A stretch of 8,856 nucleotides of DNA from CAYZQE01 sp964480635 (GTDB lineage Bacteria > Pseudomonadota > Gammaproteobacteria > GCA-001735895), in assembly GCA_964480635.1 (NCBI GenBank), contig CAYZQE010000100.1, positions 1-8,856 of the forward strand, given 5' to 3'. The translations under genes were made by a program, and so were the position numbers. Under the pieces are notes generated by a model. It did no database searches. It was not told where the DNA came from and saw only the letters and a program-made list of their open reading frames with translations. Below are positions 6,193-8,856 of the stretch, piece by piece (position 1 is the stretch's first letter; every line of letters begins with the position of its first letter).

Positions 6193-6834
6193 CTATTGAT
6201 TGCTATTGAGCAACTCGTCATCAGAATGTTCTAAATTAATCACCATTCGCATTAAATCAGACAGTGATTCGGCGTTCATTTTTTCCATGACTTTAGCGCG
6301 GTGAGCCTCTACCGTCGATTGTGAAATGTTTAAATTTGCAGCGATGACTTTGTTGCGCTGACCATCGGTTATGGCGTGAAGAACTTGTTCTTCACGGTTT
6401 GTTAAGGCATTTAATCTATCTTTAATGGCCTTAATTTTTATGTTTTTCCCGCGTTTTATAGAGTCTATTTTAAAGGCTCGGTGAACGCTATCTAGTAATT
6501 CTTGTTCGTTGAAGGGTTTTTCAATAAAATTTATAGCACCCGCTTGAACGGCTTTGACAGCCATTGGGATATCACCATGGCCTGTAATAATAATGACGGG
6601 AGGCGCGCATTTGATACCGCTTAATTTTTCAAGTAAGGATAAACCGCTCATTCCTGGCATACGTACATCCAGTAAAATACAGCCTTCTAGCCGGGTAAAA
6701 TCTTTCGTTTTAACAATAAAATCATCGGCTGACTCAAATTCAACCACGTCTAGGCCAACAGATAGCATGAGTAATTTGATGGCTTCGCGAACTTCTTTAG
6801 CATCGTCAATAATATATACTTTACATTGGTCCAT
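6193..6834 (-). CDS. FixJ/TtrR-like response regulator (receiver + LuxR-type HTH)
   Basis: This 213-residue regulator has an N-terminal receiver domain (about 5-122): acidic pair D10/D11, phospho-acceptor D56 in LLDVRMPGMSG, T84 in IIITGHGDIPMAVKA and K106 in EKPF. After a linker, a LuxR/FixJ helix-turn-helix follows (about 143-198; LTNREEQVLHAITDGQRNKV and SQSTVEAHRAKVMEKM). All phosphorylation residues are intact. The receiver with ITGHGDIPMAV and the HTH with SxxTVExHRAxVMxKM are typical of FixJ, TtrR and related regulators. The gene starts inside the end of the sensor-kinase gene (14-bp overlap), which is strong evidence for a cognate pair and coupled translation. It most likely activates transcription when phosphorylated by the upstream kinase. 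The target genes are not in the window. Confidence 0.95.
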   Translation of the reverse strand: MDQCKVYIIDDAKEVREAIKLLMLSVGLDVVEFESADDFIVKTKDFTRLEGCILLDVRMPGMSGLSLLEKLSGIKCAPPVIIITGHGDIPMAVKAVQAGAINFIEKPFNEQELLDSVHRAFKIDSIKRGKNIKIKAIKDRLNALTNREEQVLHAITDGQRNKVIAANLNISQSTVEAHRAKVMEKMNAESLSDLMRMVINLEHSDDELLNSNQ

Positions 6835-8635
6835 ATTTTTTCATCTCATCATAAACGGGTAGGGTAAATTGAAATACAGTACTTTCAGCAGTGCTACTTT
6901 TAAGCTCTAATATGCCACCATGTTGATGTATTATATTTTCACTAATTGAGAGCCCCAAGCCTAAACCGCTTTTCTTTGAGGTGACAAAGGGTGCGAATAA
7001 ATTCTTTTTAATATCATCCCTTATTTCGCCACCGTTATCAGAAACAGAGACACAAACGGTAGATTTCTTAAGTAACTCGGTTTTAATCATTAATTCTCTA
7101 TTCGTATGTGTTTGCTCAATCATTGAGTCGATTGCATTTTTAATTAAATTTAAGATGACTTGATCAATTTGAATGTGTTGAGCACTAATAATTAACGAAG
7201 GTTCTAGCAATTGCAATTTAACAGAAACCTTATGTTCATTAATGCTGTGTTTGACCAACAGTAACACTTCGTTAATGACGTTATTAATGTTGACGGGGCG
7301 TGCGTCAGGCATGTCTTTACGAATAAAGTTTCTTAATTGTTGAATAATGGCACCAGCCCTTTTAGCTTGAGAGCTAATGCTGGCTAAGGTATCGATAATT
7401 TGGTTTTTATCAAACGCTGACGTTTCAGATAAGCGAATACAAGCATCGGCACTAGTTGATATGGCAGTTAGGGGTTGGTTTAGCTCATGCGCCATGCCTG
7501 ATGCCATTTCACCCATGGTGTTGACTCGTGCAATATGAGCAAGTTCATGACGAAAATCACGAGCTTGTTTTGCTGCTTTTTTGCGTTCACTAATATCACG
7601 AAAGATCACCACACTGCCAATGGTTTTGTTGTTTTCATCTTTTAACGGTGTGCTGCTATATTCAACGGGAAAGCTAGTNNNNNNNNNNNNNNNNNNNNNN
7701 NNNNNNNNNNNNNNNNNNNNNNNNNNNNNNNNNNNNNNNNNNNNNNNNNNNNNNNNNNNNNNNNNNNNNNNNNNNNNNTCAAGTGGAATAGTCCAGCGTA
7801 TATTGTTTGATTTTTCCCCATCGATATTGATGTGGTCAGGTTTTTCCATTAATGCAATGGCAACACTTTGAGCCAACTCATCTGAGGTGTGCGGTAATTT
7901 ACTAAAAGGCCATTCGGGGTAAAGCCGAGTGCTGCGTAATTGGCTAAATTGTTTATTTTGTTGTTGGTTTAGTATGTTGATATTATTAATATCAATTTGT
8001 CCTGCTTGGTGCATGCTTTCAAGAATGCCAGTGCGAACGGTGCCTAAATCTGTTTGTCCATTAATCACCGATTTTACAACGTCATCGTGAATGCCAGCAA
8101 AACTAATTTTAAGGTCAGCATTTGTATCTATGCCATTGTCTTGCAGTTCTTTAATAATCATTTGAAAACCCCCTAGAGACTTAGGGTCAACCGCTAATAA
8201 ACGTTTATTTTTAATATCGTTTAAGTTTTTAATGTCACTTCTATCTTTGGAGGCAAATAAAACACCACCAAATTGATTTAGGTAATGGTTATTCATTTCC
8301 CTACTTAATGTGGCTATACGTCTAATGCGATGACGAACTTCCATCACTACATAAATGCTTGGATTAACTAGCAAGAAATGAATGTCAGCGCTTTGAATTT
8401 TTTTCTCGATGGCATCAAAATCAAGTGGAATAACAATGAAATTATATTGAGGGAGTTGTTGAGATAAATAGTTAGCTGTCGCGCCCCAACGGGTAGATGT
8501 AGCAACATCACCTCGGTGACTTAATACACCAATTTTTATATCCAAAGGCTGAGCAACAATAGATTGCTGGCTGAATAATAAAAGTAAGAACAATAAATAT
8601 TTGAATTTATAAATCATATTTTTAACCGCAAGCAT
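6821..8635 (-). CDS. TtrS-like sensor histidine kinase with PhnD-type binding domain (interrupted by N gap)
   Basis: A signal peptide or anchor (YLLFLLLLFSQQSIVA, 13-28) is followed by a periplasmic PhnD/phosphonate-binding-like domain (about 32-285; IKIGVLSHRGD, FLLVNPSIYVVMEVRHRIRR, LAVDPKSLGGFQMIIKEL). The next 34 codons are N. After them come the end of a PAS domain (VEYSSTPLKDENNKTIGSVV then IFRDISERK), a HisKA domain with H383 in GEMASGMAHELNQPLTAIS, and an HATPase with N-box (N496, N500), DNGG (533-536) and GLGLGL (557-562). This is the architecture of TtrS-type kinases. The TM helix before the PAS and most of the PAS are missing in the gap. Start ATG 8635 is used; ATG at 8617 (residue 7) is an alternative that would still include the signal peptide. 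The ligand is unknown, and tetrathionate is only one possibility. Confidence 0.9.
   Translation of the reverse strand: MLAVKNMIYKFKYLLFLLLLFSQQSIVAQPLDIKIGVLSHRGDVATSTRWGATANYLSQQLPQYNFIVIPLDFDAIEKKIQSADIHFLLVNPSIYVVMEVRHRIRRIATLSREMNNHYLNQFGGVLFASKDRSDIKNLNDIKNKRLLAVDPKSLGGFQMIIKELQDNGIDTNADLKISFAGIHDDVVKSVINGQTDLGTVRTGILESMHQAGQIDINNINILNQQQNKQFSQLRSTRLYPEWPFSKLPHTSDELAQSVAIALMEKPDHINIDGEKSNNIRWTIPLXXXXXXXXXXXXXXXXXXXXXXXXXXXXXXXXXXTSFPVEYSSTPLKDENNKTIGSVVIFRDISERKKAAKQARDFRHELAHIARVNTMGEMASGMAHELNQPLTAISTSADACIRLSETSAFDKNQIIDTLASISSQAKRAGAIIQQLRNFIRKDMPDARPVNINNVINEVLLLVKHSINEHKVSVKLQLLEPSLIISAQHIQIDQVILNLIKNAIDSMIEQTHTNRELMIKTELLKKSTVCVSVSDNGGEIRDDIKKNLFAPFVTSKKSGLGLGLSISENIIHQHGGILELKSSTAESTVFQFTLPVYDEMKKYGPM
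7679..7778. other. Assembly gap (100 N) inside the kinase gene
   Basis: The run is exactly 100 N, the usual placeholder for a gap of unknown length. It removes the junction between the periplasmic binding domain and the PAS domain. A typical kinase needs the end of the binding domain, a transmembrane helix, a linker and about 70 residues of PAS there. That is well over the 33-34 codons the gap would encode, so the true gap is probably several hundred bp. The frame matches on both sides, but that has a one-in-three chance and does not prove the gene is intact. Confidence 0.97.
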
Positions 8636-8684
8636 TGAGTTTGATGCTTTTACTAGAAGAGCAAACTACTTTAAATTTAACCCC

Positions 8685-8690
8685 ATTATA
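8685..8690 (-). promoter_or_regulatory. Possible -10 box for the kinase/regulator operon
   Basis: On the minus strand this reads TATAAT, the sigma-70 -10 consensus, inside TTATATAATGGGG. Transcription would begin near 8678 and leave a leader of about 43 nt before the ATG at 8635. There is no good TTGACA-like -35 at 16-18 bp, so the promoter may need an activator or may not be real. Confidence 0.35.
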
Positions 8691-8712
8691 TAAGTAAAGG
8701 AATGCATTTGTA

Positions 8713-8769
8713 TTGGTATAAACCTTAATCAATTTCAAGGTTGGTATGAATGTTAGTCTATTTATAGAC
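8713..8769. promoter_or_regulatory. Operator-like inverted and direct repeats upstream of the kinase operon
   Basis: Three elements lie close together. AACCTT (8721-8726) and AAGGTT (8737-8742) form an inverted repeat with a 10-bp spacer. GTCTATTTATAGAC (8756-8769) is a perfect 6-bp-arm palindrome with a 2-bp centre. TTGGTATAAA (8713-8722) and TTGGTATGAA (8741-8750) are near-identical direct repeats 28 bp apart. They lie just upstream of the possible -10 of the two-component operon and before a plus-strand AAGGAG at 8783-8788. They could bind the FixJ-like regulator or another factor controlling this operon and a plus-strand gene off the right edge. The binding role is inference. Confidence 0.4.
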
Positions 8770-8856
8770 GCGCATAATGGTTAAGGAGATCCTGATTAAC
8801 GCCATAAACTTTTACGATCTATCAAGCCGTTCTATCCTAGGCGCAACTTGAAACTA

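Larger units (their letters stand above)
8636..8856. other. Right-edge upstream region without a recognisable gene
   Basis: These 221 bp hold the start-side region of the kinase operon and its possible control sites. On the plus strand a 24-codon ORF (ATG 8777, TGA 8849-8851) contains an AAGGAG at 8783-8788 within its own 5' part. No long frame is open to the window end, so I do not call a gene. No tRNA or other structured RNA was recognised. Confidence 0.5.

Noticed and set aside
6554..6862. 102-codon plus-strand ORF antisense to the response regulator
   Set aside because: It overlaps the conserved receiver domain on the other strand. Its Ser/Thr-rich product has no family features.
6981..7163. 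60-codon plus-strand ORF antisense to the kinase ATPase domain
   Set aside because: It is a shadow of conserved HATPase coding sequence.
7581..7871. Plus-strand ORF running through the N gap
   Set aside because: It exists only because N codons are not stops, and it is antisense to the kinase.

Overview
The window looks like chromosomal DNA of an AT-rich gammaproteobacterium. The best evidence is a full-length YcaO of the enterobacterial type (582 residues, TPR-like C-terminal half) next to a YajD-type HNH protein. FixJ/TtrR-style signalling and an HDOD protein also fit a free-living, environmental species. I cannot name the genus. A run of exactly 100 N (7679-7778) shows this is a draft scaffold. 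The left end starts inside a repeated sequence, so it may also be a contig edge.

Layout. Positions 1-315 hold two identical 94-bp direct repeats (1-94 and 222-315) around a remnant of a GxxExxxR/PDDEXK_3-family gene. Positions 313-2677 hold a compact minus-strand operon, in transcription order: yajD (HNH nuclease family), a membrane-anchored DUF1499 protein, a stand-alone cyclic-nucleotide-binding-domain protein, and an AI-2E/PerM-family membrane protein. Two of its junctions are 4-bp ATGA overlaps, and the last gene takes its stop codon from the terminal bases of the second repeat. Positions 2753-4501 hold ycaO, also minus. Positions 4502-4835 contain no long gene, but a plus-strand ORF of 45 codons with a good Shine-Dalgarno sequence lies at 4697-4834. 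Positions 4836-6086 hold an HDOD protein with a degenerate cNMP-like N-terminus (minus). Positions 6193-8635 hold a two-component system (minus): a TtrS-like sensor kinase with a periplasmic PhnD-type binding domain, interrupted by the N gap, and an overlapping FixJ/TtrR-like response regulator. The last 221 bp (8636-8856) are an upstream region with a TATAAT box and two inverted repeats.

How the genes fit together. The kinase and regulator should form one phosphorelay, but no reductase or transport genes that would reveal its target are present. A target could lie beyond the right edge. The yajD to AI-2E operon is translationally coupled, but its joint function is unknown. No complete phage, transposon, CRISPR or defence system is visible. 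The least ordinary parts are the repeat/GxxExxxR remnant, the small plus-strand ORF and the right-edge palindromes.
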